From assembly GCF_026870175.2 (NCBI RefSeq), contig NZ_CP113977.2:2976001-3040000 (forward strand): DNA of 64,000 nucleotides. Reading direction: 5' to 3'. Below are positions 46,423 through 54,598 of this stretch, one piece after another. The notes under the pieces were generated by a model that was given only the letters and a program-made list of their open reading frames with translations, searched no databases and was not told where the DNA came from. This DNA comes from Flavobacterium aestivum (lineage in GTDB: Bacteria; Bacteroidota; Bacteroidia; Flavobacteriales; Flavobacteriaceae). How positions within the stretch are numbered: the first letter of the stretch is position 1; each line of letters begins with the position of its first letter. Both the position numbers and the translations under genes were made by a program.

Positions 46423-47673
46423 TTAATACCAACGTTTTTTGTTTTGTTTAGAAGCGTTAGATTTTCTGGATTTATGTGCTCCACCACTTCTATTTGAGTT
46501 TTTTTGTGGGGTTTGAGTTTTTTCAGGACTTCCTGAATGCCAAGGATAAGGATGATCGCTTACGGTTTGAACATCCACTTTTATTAGTTTCTGAATATCT
46601 TTCCAGTAAACATGCTCGTCTTTACTGCAAAACGAAATTGCAATTCCGCCATTTCCTGCACGACCAGTTCTACCAATTCTATGAACATAAGTTTCAGGAA
46701 TATTAGGCAAATCAAAATTGATGACAAAAGGCAATTGATCAATATCTATCCCTCGAGCAGCAATATCAGTTGCTACAAGTACACCAACCTCTTTGTTTTT
46801 AAAGGCGTCAAGTACGCGTTGTCTTGCATTTTGTGATTTATCACCATGTATAGCTTCGGCAGGAATATTGTTTTTTCTTAATGCTTTTACCACATTATCG
46901 GCACCATGCTTTGTTCTTGAAAATACAAGGACATTAGATAGATTGTCATTTTTAATCAAATGATATAATAAGTTTCTTTTTTCTCCCTTTTCAACAAAAT
47001 AAATACGCTGCTCTACATTTTCTGCTGTTGATGATACAGGTGAAACCGTCACAGTTTCTGGATCTGTAAGGAACATTTCGGCCAATTCTCTAATAGCGAT
47101 TGGCATAGTTGCAGAAAACAAAAGCGTTTGTCTGTTTCTTGGTGTAAGTTTTACAATTTTTTTTACATCATTTACAAATCCCATGTCAAGCATTTGGTCA
47201 GCTTCATCAAGAACTAATGTATGTAAGTGATTAAGGTCTATAAATCCTTGCTTGTGCAAGTCAAGAAGTCTTCCTGGTGTTGCAATTACTACATCGACGC
47301 CATTTTTAAGAGCGTCAACCTGTGGGTTTTGAGAAACTCCTCCAAAAAGAGTTAGTTGTGTTAAATTAGTATACTTTCCGTAAGTATCAAAGCTTTGTCC
47401 AATTTGAACAGCTAATTCTCTGGTTGGAGTAACCACGAGCGCACGAACTACTTTAGTTTTTTTTGAAGAACCTACTATTCGGTGTAATTGATGAATGATC
47501 GGAATGGCAAAAGCAGCAGTTTTTCCTGTTCCAGTTTGTGCACAACCCACCAAATCTTTTCCAGCCAATATAACTGGAATAGATTGTTCCTGAATGGGAG
47601 TTGCTTGTGTATAGCCTTCTTCAAATACGGCTCTTTGTATACTTTTTGAAAGTGATAAATCTTCGAATAACAT
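46423..47673 (-). CDS. DEAD-box RNA helicase, RhlE-like
   Basis: An ATP-dependent RNA helicase (416 aa). The motifs in order are: Q motif with PIQEQSIP (about 22-29), AQTGTGKT (about 40-47), PTRELA (about 82-87), TPGR, DEAD (about 155-158), SAT, and in the second lobe VLVATDIAARGID and HRIGRTGR. The C-terminal tail is basic and short (SRKSNASKQNKKRWY), which suits non-specific RNA binding. It is likely to act in ribosome assembly or cold adaptation. It stands alone between a simple-repeat gap and its terminator. Confidence 0.94.
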   Translation of the reverse strand: MLFEDLSLSKSIQRAVFEEGYTQATPIQEQSIPVILAGKDLVGCAQTGTGKTAAFAIPIIHQLHRIVGSSKKTKVVRALVVTPTRELAVQIGQSFDTYGKYTNLTQLTLFGGVSQNPQVDALKNGVDVVIATPGRLLDLHKQGFIDLNHLHTLVLDEADQMLDMGFVNDVKKIVKLTPRNRQTLLFSATMPIAIRELAEMFLTDPETVTVSPVSSTAENVEQRIYFVEKGEKRNLLYHLIKNDNLSNVLVFSRTKHGADNVVKALRKNNIPAEAIHGDKSQNARQRVLDAFKNKEVGVLVATDIAARGIDIDQLPFVINFDLPNIPETYVHRIGRTGRAGNGGIAISFCSKDEHVYWKDIQKLIKVDVQTVSDHPYPWHSGSPEKTQTPQKNSNRSGGAHKSRKSNASKQNKKRWY

Positions 47674-47739
47674 ATTGTTTGTATTAAATATCTTGTATTA
47701 AGTACAGAGATAAGGGCACAAAGATAGTGTTATTATTCT

Positions 47740-47890
47740 TAGTTACTAAGTTTCTTAGATTCTTAGACTTTAAGATTAAAAGATTAAAAGATTAAAAGAT
47801 TAAAAGATTAAAAGATTAAAAGATTAAAAGATTAAAAGATTAAGGGTTTCAATTTTTCAATCATTCAATCATTCAATTTTTTAATTAACT
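47740..47890. repeat. 8-bp tandem array AGATTAAA plus flanking word repeats
   Basis: Eight perfect AGATTAAA units at 47773-47836 and one variant to 47844. CTTAGTTACTAAGTTTCTTAGATTCTTAG-type words precede it and TCATTCAA copies (about 47859-47876) follow. The array lies between two minus-strand genes, helicase and hutG. Confidence 0.9.
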
Positions 47891-47895
47891 TAGTA

Positions 47896-48936
47896 CTATA
47901 CTGTAATTGAATTTTGTGCTTTCATAAAATCAGTAACCAAGTATCCTATAAGTTTTCCAATTAAATGATTGTTTTTCTCTTCGCCTAAATCGGGTGCGCC
48001 TTCACAAATATGAAGGTAGGTTGCGTTTTTATTTTTACCAAAATAAGAAACAAACTGGCGGAGTTCTTCAATAGAAAAACCACTTAAAGTCATGGCACTA
48101 CTGGCAATATTCGGAATAGCATCAAGATCGATTTCTATACCGTAACTGTCATTTTTTATAAACTCCAGAGCATTAACCATTTCTTGATTGAAGTTTTTTT
48201 CTTTTCTTATGTTTACGCTATCATAAGTATTGTATCGAACTCGATCTTCGATTTTTTTTATGATATCCAAAACACTTTTAGAAGTGTAATTTTCATGTAA
48301 CCCGAAAATAAAATATTTTTTCAGAAAGCCTTCTTCATATGCATATGAAAATCCGTTTCCACTATGACGGCCTTCAAGAATTCTAAAGTCAGAATGGGCA
48401 TCAAAATTTATTGCATTTATTGCTTTTCCTTTTGCTAGGGCAGATCCTTTAATATTTCCGTAGGCATTATTATGACCTCCACCTATTACTATAGGAATTT
48501 TTCCGGCTTGAACAATTTTGAATATTATATGGGAAACTTCTTTGTCGATTTTTACAACCAATTGACTTAATTTAGAACGATCATCAACATCGTTAAAGTC
48601 TAAATTTTCTACTTCTTTCATTTCCTGGCTCACGTCAAGCTGACCTAAAATGATAATTTGATTGCCTTTGGAGAAACGATTGTGCTGAATATTTGCGATA
48701 CTTTTTATGGCACTTGCCCAAGCAGATGCTGCTCCAGGGCGTCCGAAATTGGCTCTAACTCCAATATCTTCAGGGATTCCAAACAAAACATATTTTGCTT
48801 CACTAGATTTTATGAAGGCAATAGGATCAGTATTTTTAGGAATTGTAAGCATTTTTTCGCCAAACTTAATTTCACCACTTCTGTGATTGGTAATTTTAGC
48901 GAGGTCGTTAATACTGAATGTGATAAGTTTTTCCAT
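47896..48936 (-). CDS. hutG: Formimidoylglutamase-like arginase-family hydrolase
   Basis: A binuclear manganese hydrolase of the arginase/agmatinase family (346 aa from this start). Metal-binding blocks are GGGHNNAYGN (about 144-153), NFDAHSDFR (about 165-173) and EIDLDAIPN (about 274-282). With hutI 1.1 kb away, the best call is the histidine-degradation step from formimidoylglutamate to glutamate and formamide. I chose ATG 48936 (MEKLITFSIND). Upstream in-frame codons to 49023 have poor coding character and cross the divergent promoter. hutH and hutU are not in the window. Confidence 0.88.
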   Translation of the reverse strand: MEKLITFSINDLAKITNHRSGEIKFGEKMLTIPKNTDPIAFIKSSEAKYVLFGIPEDIGVRANFGRPGAASAWASAIKSIANIQHNRFSKGNQIIILGQLDVSQEMKEVENLDFNDVDDRSKLSQLVVKIDKEVSHIIFKIVQAGKIPIVIGGGHNNAYGNIKGSALAKGKAINAINFDAHSDFRILEGRHSGNGFSYAYEEGFLKKYFIFGLHENYTSKSVLDIIKKIEDRVRYNTYDSVNIRKEKNFNQEMVNALEFIKNDSYGIEIDLDAIPNIASSAMTLSGFSIEELRQFVSYFGKNKNATYLHICEGAPDLGEEKNNHLIGKLIGYLVTDFMKAQNSITV

Positions 48937-48950
48937 AAAAAAATATTTGC

Positions 48951-49000
48951 CAAAAATAATATAATTGTACATACTTACGTTATATATATTATTAAATTTG
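48951..49000. promoter_or_regulatory. Divergent promoter boxes between hutG and the coiled-coil gene
   Basis: Minus strand TATTTTTG (48958-48951) for hutG and plus strand TAAATTTG (48993-49000) for the membrane coiled-coil gene. Both fit TAnnTTTG. Confidence 0.5.
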
Positions 49001-49021
49001 TATAAACAATTATATTTTAAC

Positions 49022-49897
49022 ATGGAAAATCAAAAGAGTAATTCGAGTCTAAAGGCTGTTATAGCGGTTTTAGCTATTTTATTAGTAGGAAGTTTAGTTT
49101 ATATTTTTAAAATGTCTTCAGAAGTAGAAACAGTTCATTCAGAAATTACAAAAACAAGTTCTGAAAAAGAATCAGTAATGAAAGACTTACAGGACTTAAA
49201 AGCAACTTATGACGCTGCAATTGCAGAAAACACATCTATGTCTGAGGAGTTAATCCAAGAAAGAGATAAAGTTGTAAAGTTGATGGATGATCTTAAAAAG
49301 TCACAAGGGGATGTTTCAAAATTCAGAAGCCAAATGCAAACTCTTCAAGGTAACATGAAAGTTTTGATGGCTGAAAATGAAGGATTGAAAAAACAAAATA
49401 CAACTTTGACTACTCAACGTGACAGTACTGTTGTTGTTTTAGGTCAAGCACAAAAATTCAATGAAGTATTAGTAGGTCAAAATGAAGACTTAGCTAAAAC
49501 AGTTGAAAAAGGGTCTAAATTGTCAATTTTAAATTTACAAACTGCAGCTTATAAATTAAAAAGTTCAGGAAAAGAAATTGCTACAGATAAAGCGAGTAGA
49601 GCTAATGTTCTTAAAATAAGCTTTACTATTGCTGAAAACTCTATTGCAAAATCAGGAGATAAAGACTATTATGTACAAGTGATTGACAGTAAAAATAATG
49701 TTTTGGGTGATTCTAAAACTATTACTTTTGGAGATAAAGAATTGAAGTACAGCTTTATTTCTAGTGTGAAATACGAAAATAAAACGGTTCAAGTTTCACA
49801 AGATTTAGCAGGTAAAGATTTCGCAAAAGGATTGTATACCGTAAATGTATTTGATAAAGATCAAATGGTTTCTACAACAAGTTTTTCATTGAGATAA
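49022..49897 (+). CDS. Single-pass membrane protein with long coiled coil, unknown function
   Basis: A 291-aa protein. A short basic cytoplasmic N-terminus (MENQKSNSSLK) leads to one membrane helix (about 12-30). A long heptad-rich coiled coil follows (about 35-165; Glu/Lys/Ser/Thr-rich, with QMQTLQGNMKVL and LKKQNTTLTTQRDS). The C-terminal globular part (about 175-291) is rich in beta strands (YYVQVIDSKNNVLGDSKTI) and ends in SFSLR. ATG 49022 is the start; an upstream TTG would only add promoter sequence. It may span from the inner membrane into the periplasm. I do not recognise a named family beyond a flavobacterial conserved protein. Confidence 0.8.
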   Translation: MENQKSNSSLKAVIAVLAILLVGSLVYIFKMSSEVETVHSEITKTSSEKESVMKDLQDLKATYDAAIAENTSMSEELIQERDKVVKLMDDLKKSQGDVSKFRSQMQTLQGNMKVLMAENEGLKKQNTTLTTQRDSTVVVLGQAQKFNEVLVGQNEDLAKTVEKGSKLSILNLQTAAYKLKSSGKEIATDKASRANVLKISFTIAENSIAKSGDKDYYVQVIDSKNNVLGDSKTITFGDKELKYSFISSVKYENKTVQVSQDLAGKDFAKGLYTVNVFDKDQMVSTTSFSLR

Positions 49898-49926
49898 GAA
49901 AATGAAGTAATTAGACAATTTGTCAA

Positions 49927-49959
49927 AAAAAAGAGGAGCTAATTGGCTCCTCTTTTTTT
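49927..49959 (+). terminator. Terminator after the coiled-coil gene
   Basis: AAAAAAGAGGAGC pairs with GCTCCTCTTTTTT around TAATTG, with a T-run. Strong rho-independent type. Confidence 0.92.
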
Positions 49960-50017
49960 GCGCATAATTTTAAAAGATTTTATTCTAATTATTATGCTGT
50001 AAAAATGTATTTAAAAT

Positions 50018-50045
50018 AAAAAAGGAACTGTATGTTCCTTTTTTA
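50018..50045 (-). terminator. Terminator after hutI
   Basis: AAAAAAGGAAC and GTTCCTTTTTT around TGTAT, directly after the hutI stop on the minus strand. The symmetry allows use in both directions. Confidence 0.85.
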
Positions 50046-51284
50046 TTATTTTAAAATTGTACCATTAATGATAATTGTATCGATTAAATTACTACCAAAT
50101 GCATACGGCAATTGATAATAAGAAGGAATTGGTTTTGTTATGATAAGATTGGCTTTTTTTCCAATTGTAATACTTCCGTGAGTGTTGGAAATCCCTATGG
50201 CATAAGCACCATTTATTGTAGCAGCATTTATGGCTTCTTCTGGAGTCATTTTCATTTTAATGCAAGCAGTAGCAACTACAAAATTCATATTTCCAGATGG
50301 AGTAGAGCCAGGGTTATAGTCTGTTGCAAGAGCCAAAGGCAAACCTTCGGCAATCATTTCTCTAGCTGGGGTGTATGGAATACTCAAAAAATACGAACAT
50401 GATGGTAAAGCCACTGGCATAGTTTCGGTATTTTTTAAGGACTGTATGTCTTCCGGTTTCATTACTTCGAGATGGTCTACAGAAAGCGCATTGTATTTTA
50501 TTCCAGCTTGAATTCCGCCAATAGAGTTGAATTGATTAACATGGATTTTTGGCTTTAAGCCAAATTCTATCCCTGCTTTCATAATTTGTTCTGTCTCTTC
50601 AACAGTAAAATAACCAGTTTCGCAAAATACATCAATAAAATCGGCTAATTTATTTTTAGCAATTTCAGGAAGCATTTCATTTATAATGCAATCGATATAT
50701 CCTTTTTTATTGTCTTTATAAGCAATAGGGAAGGCGTGTGCACCAAGAAAAGTAGCTTTTATGGTTATTGGATAGTTTTGTGATAACTGCTGAATTACTT
50801 TAAGCATTTTGAGTTCACCTTCAACAGTGAGTCCATAACCTGATTTAATTTCAACAGCTCCGGTTCCTAATTGCATTACTTCTTCAAGACGTGCTTTCGA
50901 TTGCTCGTAAATTTCTTCTTGAGAAGTTTCGTTGAGTTTTTTGGCTGAATTTAAAATTCCACCACCACGATTAGCAATTTCTTCATACGTCATTCCGTTT
51001 ATACGATCTACGAATTCTTGTTCGCGATTGCCTGCGTAAACAATGTGAGTATGACTATCACACCAAGAAGGAAGGATGATTTTTCCAGTGGCGTCAATAG
51101 TATTATCTGCGGTAATTTTTGGCAAATTATCCATTGATCCAAAATCAGTAATTAGATCGTCTTGGAGTAATAAATAAGCATTCTTTAGTGTTGGGAGCAC
51201 CGCCATATCGGCACCTGAAACTTTTAGAATCGAAGTTTCCCGAATTTGAAGCAGCTCCTTTATATTAACGATTAATGTTGTCAT
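50046..51284 (-). CDS. hutI: Imidazolonepropionase
   Basis: A zinc/iron amidohydrolase of histidine degradation, converting 4-imidazolone-5-propionate to N-formimidoyl-glutamate (412 aa). The metal site CDSHTHIVYAGNR (about 74-86) and the active-site loops EIKSGYGLTVEGELKML (about 146-162), KIHVNQFNSIGG (about 241-252) and ALATDYNPGSTPSGN (about 316-330) are typical. It starts 7 nt after the stop of the glutaminyl cyclase gene, so the two are likely co-transcribed. hutG, the next pathway step, lies downstream on the same strand. Confidence 0.96.
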   Translation of the reverse strand: MTTLIVNIKELLQIRETSILKVSGADMAVLPTLKNAYLLLQDDLITDFGSMDNLPKITADNTIDATGKIILPSWCDSHTHIVYAGNREQEFVDRINGMTYEEIANRGGGILNSAKKLNETSQEEIYEQSKARLEEVMQLGTGAVEIKSGYGLTVEGELKMLKVIQQLSQNYPITIKATFLGAHAFPIAYKDNKKGYIDCIINEMLPEIAKNKLADFIDVFCETGYFTVEETEQIMKAGIEFGLKPKIHVNQFNSIGGIQAGIKYNALSVDHLEVMKPEDIQSLKNTETMPVALPSCSYFLSIPYTPAREMIAEGLPLALATDYNPGSTPSGNMNFVVATACIKMKMTPEEAINAATINGAYAIGISNTHGSITIGKKANLIITKPIPSYYQLPYAFGSNLIDTIIINGTILK

Positions 51285-51291
51285 TTTATAT

Positions 51292-52341
51292 TTATTCAGA
51301 AACTGTTATTTCAAACATTTTATCCCAATTTTTACCAGTAACAAAAATGGTTTTAGTTTTTGGGTTGTATGCAATTCCGTTTAAGACATCATCTGGAGTT
51401 ACTTTTACTAATTTACGTAAACCGGACATGTCTAGAATTCCTTCTACAGCTCCGTTGTTTGGGTTTACTACTGCAATTGCATCTTTTGTCCAAACATTAG
51501 TATAAATTTTACCATTAATCCATTCTAACTCATTGATGGCTTTAATTTTGGAATCTCCAGAATATACATTGATATAGTCTATCATTTTTTGTGTTTTGGG
51601 ATCCATTCTCCAAATTTTTTCTGTTTTATCCGTTTGGTAAATGTATTTTCCATCATTGGTCATTCCCCATCCTTCGATATCTTTATCGTAAGCGAATTTT
51701 TTTTCCAATTTCAGAGTTTTTGCATCATATATGAAGCCTGTTTTTTCTTGCCATGTCAATTGGTATAATTTATCGTTTACAAAGGTAATTCCCTCACCAA
51801 AATATTGAGGTTCCAAATCTATCTGTTTATATATTTTTCCGGTTTTATAATCGTATTTTCTAAAATAAGAATCTCCTTTTTGTCCTGTGCTTTCGAATAG
51901 GGTGTCATTGTGAAACTCTAATCCTTCAGTAAATGAAGCAGTATCGTGCGGATAGGTATTTACAATTTTATATTTTAATAATTTTGGTTGCACATTCGAA
52001 ACCAATTCTATCCTAGCAGTTGCTGTAGAGTTTTCTCCGCCAAAATAAACCAGTGCTTTCAGGTATTGGTAACCTAGTTTTTGGTCTTTCAATTCAAAAT
52101 TCAATTTCTCTAAACCTTTTTCTGAACCTACTTTTTTATCGTTTACATAGTAGATTATACTATCTACTGTTTTAGAATTTGGGTTCAAAACTCCCAAGGA
52201 AAGGGCGTCTTCTGATAGATATTGGGACTTATAATTAGAATTATCGAAGGTAAATATAGAATTTTCACCTTTTTTTGTGGCTTCGCAATTTACTAAAGTG
52301 ATTCCTAATAAAATGGTTAGTAGGAAGTTATAATTTTTCAT
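51292..52341 (-). CDS. Glutaminyl-peptide cyclotransferase (plant/bacterial type), lipoprotein
   Basis: It converts N-terminal Gln of exported proteins or peptides to pyroglutamate (349 aa). A lipoprotein signal ends in LVNC (Cys about 19). A small N-terminal beta domain (to about 115) precedes a five-bladed propeller of the glutamine cyclotransferase family (TYPHDTASFTEGLEFHND at about 130, ESTGQKGDS, YFGEGITFVNDKLYQLTW, NELEWINGKIYTNVW). In Bacteroidota many secreted proteins have Gln after the signal peptidase site, as in several proteins of this window, so surface maturation is a plausible role. A divergent promoter faces the SRP RNA. Confidence 0.9.
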   Translation of the reverse strand: MKNYNFLLTILLGITLVNCEATKKGENSIFTFDNSNYKSQYLSEDALSLGVLNPNSKTVDSIIYYVNDKKVGSEKGLEKLNFELKDQKLGYQYLKALVYFGGENSTATARIELVSNVQPKLLKYKIVNTYPHDTASFTEGLEFHNDTLFESTGQKGDSYFRKYDYKTGKIYKQIDLEPQYFGEGITFVNDKLYQLTWQEKTGFIYDAKTLKLEKKFAYDKDIEGWGMTNDGKYIYQTDKTEKIWRMDPKTQKMIDYINVYSGDSKIKAINELEWINGKIYTNVWTKDAIAVVNPNNGAVEGILDMSGLRKLVKVTPDDVLNGIAYNPKTKTIFVTGKNWDKMFEITVSE

Positions 52342-52361
52342 AGTTTTAATATTTTAAAAAG

Positions 52362-52392
52362 CCAATATACAACGATAATTTTAAGGTACAAA
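52362..52392 (-). promoter_or_regulatory. Promoter of the glutaminyl cyclase-hutI operon
   Basis: On the minus strand TTTG (52392-52389), 19-nt spacer, TATATTGG (52369-52362), one base off TAnnTTTG. Confidence 0.55.
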
Positions 52393-52396
52393 GGAC

Positions 52397-52426
52397 TTGC
52401 ACAAATATAAAAAGGTTGTATATTTG
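52397..52426 (+). promoter_or_regulatory. Consensus promoter of the SRP RNA gene
   Basis: TTG (52397-52399), 19-nt spacer, TATATTTG (52419-52426): an exact Bacteroidota promoter. The RNA stem begins about 5 nt later. Confidence 0.8.
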
Positions 52427-52430
52427 CACC

Positions 52431-52523
52431 GGCAAGTCCTACACGACCAGCTCCTGCAGACTCCCCCAGGATGGGAACATAGCAAGGGTACGTGGTTGAG
52501 CGGTGCGATGTAGGTCGCTTGCC
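52431..52523 (+). ncRNA. ffs: Small signal recognition particle RNA (4.5S type)
   Basis: A compact RNA closed by GGCAAG/CTTGCC and CCTACA/TGTAGG stems. The apical domain-IV region has CCCAGGATGGGAACATAGCAAGGGTA, i.e. a GGAA-type tetraloop with the conserved AGCA...GGGT side that binds Ffh. It has an exact upstream promoter and a hairpin downstream, and no reading frame. The length of about 93 nt fits bacterial small SRP RNA without an Alu domain. The RNA guides Ffh and FtsY for co-translational membrane targeting. Confidence 0.93.
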
Positions 52524-52548
52524 ATTTTTAAAGAATTATAAGAAAAGT

Positions 52549-52575
52549 AGTCTTCCTTCGGGAGGATTTTTTTAT
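52549..52575 (+). terminator. Terminator of the SRP RNA
   Basis: AGTCTTCC-TTCG-GGAGGAT followed by a T-run; UUCG tetraloop with one G-U pair. Confidence 0.85.
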
Positions 52576-52603
52576 TTTTACCCAATGCTAATTAAGCAGA
52601 AGA

Positions 52604-52778
52604 TAAAAGTAAGAAGATAGAAGTAAGGAGACAGAAGTAAGAAGATAGAAGTAAGAAGATAGAAGTAAGAAGATAGAAGTAAGAAGATAGAAGTAAGAAG
52701 ATAGAAGTAAGAAGATAGAAGTAAGATGGCAGAAGACAGAATTCAAAACTCATAATTTATAATTCATAACTCATAATA
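52604..52778 (+). repeat. 14-bp tandem array AGAAGTAAGAAGAT and following word repeat
   Basis: Six perfect AGAAGTAAGAAGAT units at 52633-52716, with diverged units on each side (52604-52632, 52717-52735), purine-only apart from T. AACTCATAATTTATAATTCATAACTCATAAT follows up to the ATG of the SDR gene, so the array occupies that gene's leader or promoter region. Confidence 0.92.
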
Positions 52779-53582
52779 ATGAATAAAGTAGTACTAATTA
52801 CGGGAGGATCTTCAGGAATAGGGAAGTCCATAGGAGAATTTTTGCATCATAAAGGATTTGTGGTGTATGGTACAAGTAGAAATCCGGAACGTATTCTTAA
52901 TTCAGTATTTCCTTTAATAGCTTTAGATGTTAGGGATGCAGCATCTATTCAATCGGCTGTTGCCAAAGTTATAACAACATCAGGAAGACTAGATGTAGTA
53001 ATCAATAATGCCGGTGTTGGTATCACTGGACCTTTGGAAGAAATTCCGATGTCTGAAATTAAAAATAACTTCGAAACCAATTTTTTTGGACCTATTGAAG
53101 TGATGAAAGCCGCATTACCACAAATGCGTGCACAACAATCGGGATTAATTATTAATGTAACCTCAATTGCGGGTTACATGGGTTTACCGTATAGAAGTAT
53201 TTATTCAGCATCTAAAGGAGCTTTAGAATTAATTACCGAAGCATTGAGAATGGAAGTGAAGTCTTTTGGTATACAAATTACCAACATTGCTCCAGGTGAT
53301 TTTGCAACAAACATTGCTGCTGGGCGTTTTCATGCGCCTGTCATAAAAGGGTCTGCTTATGAAGTGCCTTATGGAAACAACCTGAAAACGATGGATGAAC
53401 ATGTTGATAGCGGAAGTAATCCCAATGAAATGGCTGAAGCTGTTTATGCAGTTATCCAAAATTCAAGCCCAAAAATTCACTATAAAGTTGGTGCTTTTAT
53501 GCAAAAGTTCTCTATTGTACTTAAGAGGGTTCTGCCAGATAAAGTATATGAAAAAATGCTTATGAACCATTATAAGCTTTAG
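52779..53582 (+). CDS. Short-chain dehydrogenase/reductase
   Basis: An NAD(P)-dependent classical SDR (267 aa). The Rossmann motif is GGSSGIGKSIG (about 8-18), then NNAGVG (about 79-84) and the catalytic YSASK (Tyr about 146, Lys about 150) with a Ser about 13 residues before. TSRNP near 34-38 suggests preference for NADPH, but this is weak. The substrate is unknown; there is no pathway context. A tandem repeat fills the region before the start. Confidence 0.92.
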   Translation: MNKVVLITGGSSGIGKSIGEFLHHKGFVVYGTSRNPERILNSVFPLIALDVRDAASIQSAVAKVITTSGRLDVVINNAGVGITGPLEEIPMSEIKNNFETNFFGPIEVMKAALPQMRAQQSGLIINVTSIAGYMGLPYRSIYSASKGALELITEALRMEVKSFGIQITNIAPGDFATNIAAGRFHAPVIKGSAYEVPYGNNLKTMDEHVDSGSNPNEMAEAVYAVIQNSSPKIHYKVGAFMQKFSIVLKRVLPDKVYEKMLMNHYKL

Positions 53583-53632
53583 TAATTCAAAAAGGGGGAT
53601 TTGATAAGGAGCATATTATTTTGAAATTGCAA

Positions 53633-53661
53633 TTGTTATTGATATTGATTTCGTAATTTTG
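53633..53661 (+). promoter_or_regulatory. Consensus promoter of the transaldolase gene
   Basis: TTG (53633-53635), 18-nt spacer, TAATTTTG (53654-53661). Confidence 0.7.
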
Positions 53662-53701
53662 CACCTAATTTTTTGAACACACAATTAAATATAAATATAT
53701 T

Positions 53702-54358
53702 ATGAAATTTTTTATTGACACTGCTAATTTAGCTCAAATTAAAGAAGCACAAGCATTAGGCGTTTTAGACGGAGTAACGACTAATCCATCTTTGATGGCT
53801 AAAGAAGGAATTACAGGAAAAAACAACATTTTGAAACATTATGTTGATATCTGTAATTTGGTTGATGGTGATGTAAGTGCTGAAGTAAACGCGCTAGATT
53901 ACGATGGAATGATTAGAGAAGGTGAAGAATTAGCAGATTTACACGAGCAAATCGTTGTAAAATTACCAATGACTAAAGAAGGGGTAATGGCTGCCAAATA
54001 TTTTTCAGATAAAGATATTAAAACTAATGTAACTTTAGTATTCTCTGCTGGTCAAGCTTTATTGGCTGCTAAAGCAGGTGCTACTTACGTTTCTCCATTC
54101 ATTGGACGTTTAGATGATATTTCAACTGATGGATTGGCTTTGATTGAAGAAATTAGAGAAATCTACGATAACTATGGTTATGAAACTCAAATTCTTGCAG
54201 CTTCTGTTCGTCATACAATGCATATTGTAAACTGTGCAAAAATTGGTGCCGATGTTATGACTGGACCTTTATCTGCTATTTCTGGTTTATTGAAACACCC
54301 ATTAACAGATATTGGATTGGCTCAGTTTGTTGCTGATTTCGAGAAAGGAAACAAATAG
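53702..54358 (+). CDS. tal: Transaldolase, small TalC type
   Basis: It transfers a dihydroxyacetone unit between sugar phosphates in the pentose phosphate pathway (218 aa, compact decameric class). The Schiff-base Lys is Lys87 (VVKLPMT). Two positions separate transaldolase from fructose-6-phosphate aldolase in this class: Glu61 (SAEV, where FSA has Gln) and Phe133 (SPFIGR, where FSA has Tyr). Both are of the transaldolase type here, so an 'fsa' label would be less apt. It has its own consensus promoter. Its TAG stop is the start of a 20-bp inverted repeat shared with the convergent permease gene. Confidence 0.94.
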   Translation: MKFFIDTANLAQIKEAQALGVLDGVTTNPSLMAKEGITGKNNILKHYVDICNLVDGDVSAEVNALDYDGMIREGEELADLHEQIVVKLPMTKEGVMAAKYFSDKDIKTNVTLVFSAGQALLAAKAGATYVSPFIGRLDDISTDGLALIEEIREIYDNYGYETQILAASVRHTMHIVNCAKIGADVMTGPLSAISGLLKHPLTDIGLAQFVADFEKGNK

Positions 54359-54598
54359 ATTTTAGATTGCAGATTTCTAATTTTAGATTTTAGATTCAGA
54401 ATTTAGAATTTAGATTTTCGATATAAATAAAACTCCCATTATGCATAGCAAAATGGGAGTTTTTGTTTGTATCAATTCTAGTAATTTCTGTTTTAGCTTA
54501 TCTAAAATGTTAAGTATAAATCTAATAGATTTTAGATTTTCGATATAAATAAAATTTCCACTTAAATCAGAAATCTAAAATCTGCAATCTAAAATCTT
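54357..54598. repeat. 20-bp inverted repeat and 23-bp direct repeat between convergent genes
   Basis: AGATTTTAGATTGCAGATTT at 54357-54376 is repeated in perfect inverted form at 54597-54578. A direct repeat TTAGATTTTCGATATAAATAAAA is at 54410-54432 and 54532-54554. The arms touch the stop codons of both flanking genes. The rest is TTTAGATTT words plus a terminator. Confidence 0.88.
54429..54464. terminator. Bidirectional terminator between transaldolase and permease genes
   Basis: AAAACTCCCATT and AATGGGAGTTTT around an 11-nt loop, with T-run. Confidence 0.9.

Noticed and set aside
48937..49023. Longer N-terminus for the formimidoylglutamase
   Set aside because: The extra 29 residues (YNCLYKFNNIYNV...) lack coding character and overlap the divergent promoter boxes and start of the neighbouring gene.
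53702..54358. Fructose-6-phosphate aldolase
   Set aside because: Glu61 and Phe133 are the transaldolase-type residues at the two positions that distinguish the classes.
54357..54598. Insertion sequence remnants at the inverted repeat
   Set aside because: The arms enclose only about 240 bp of AT-rich words and a terminator; there is no transposase fragment and no target duplication visible.
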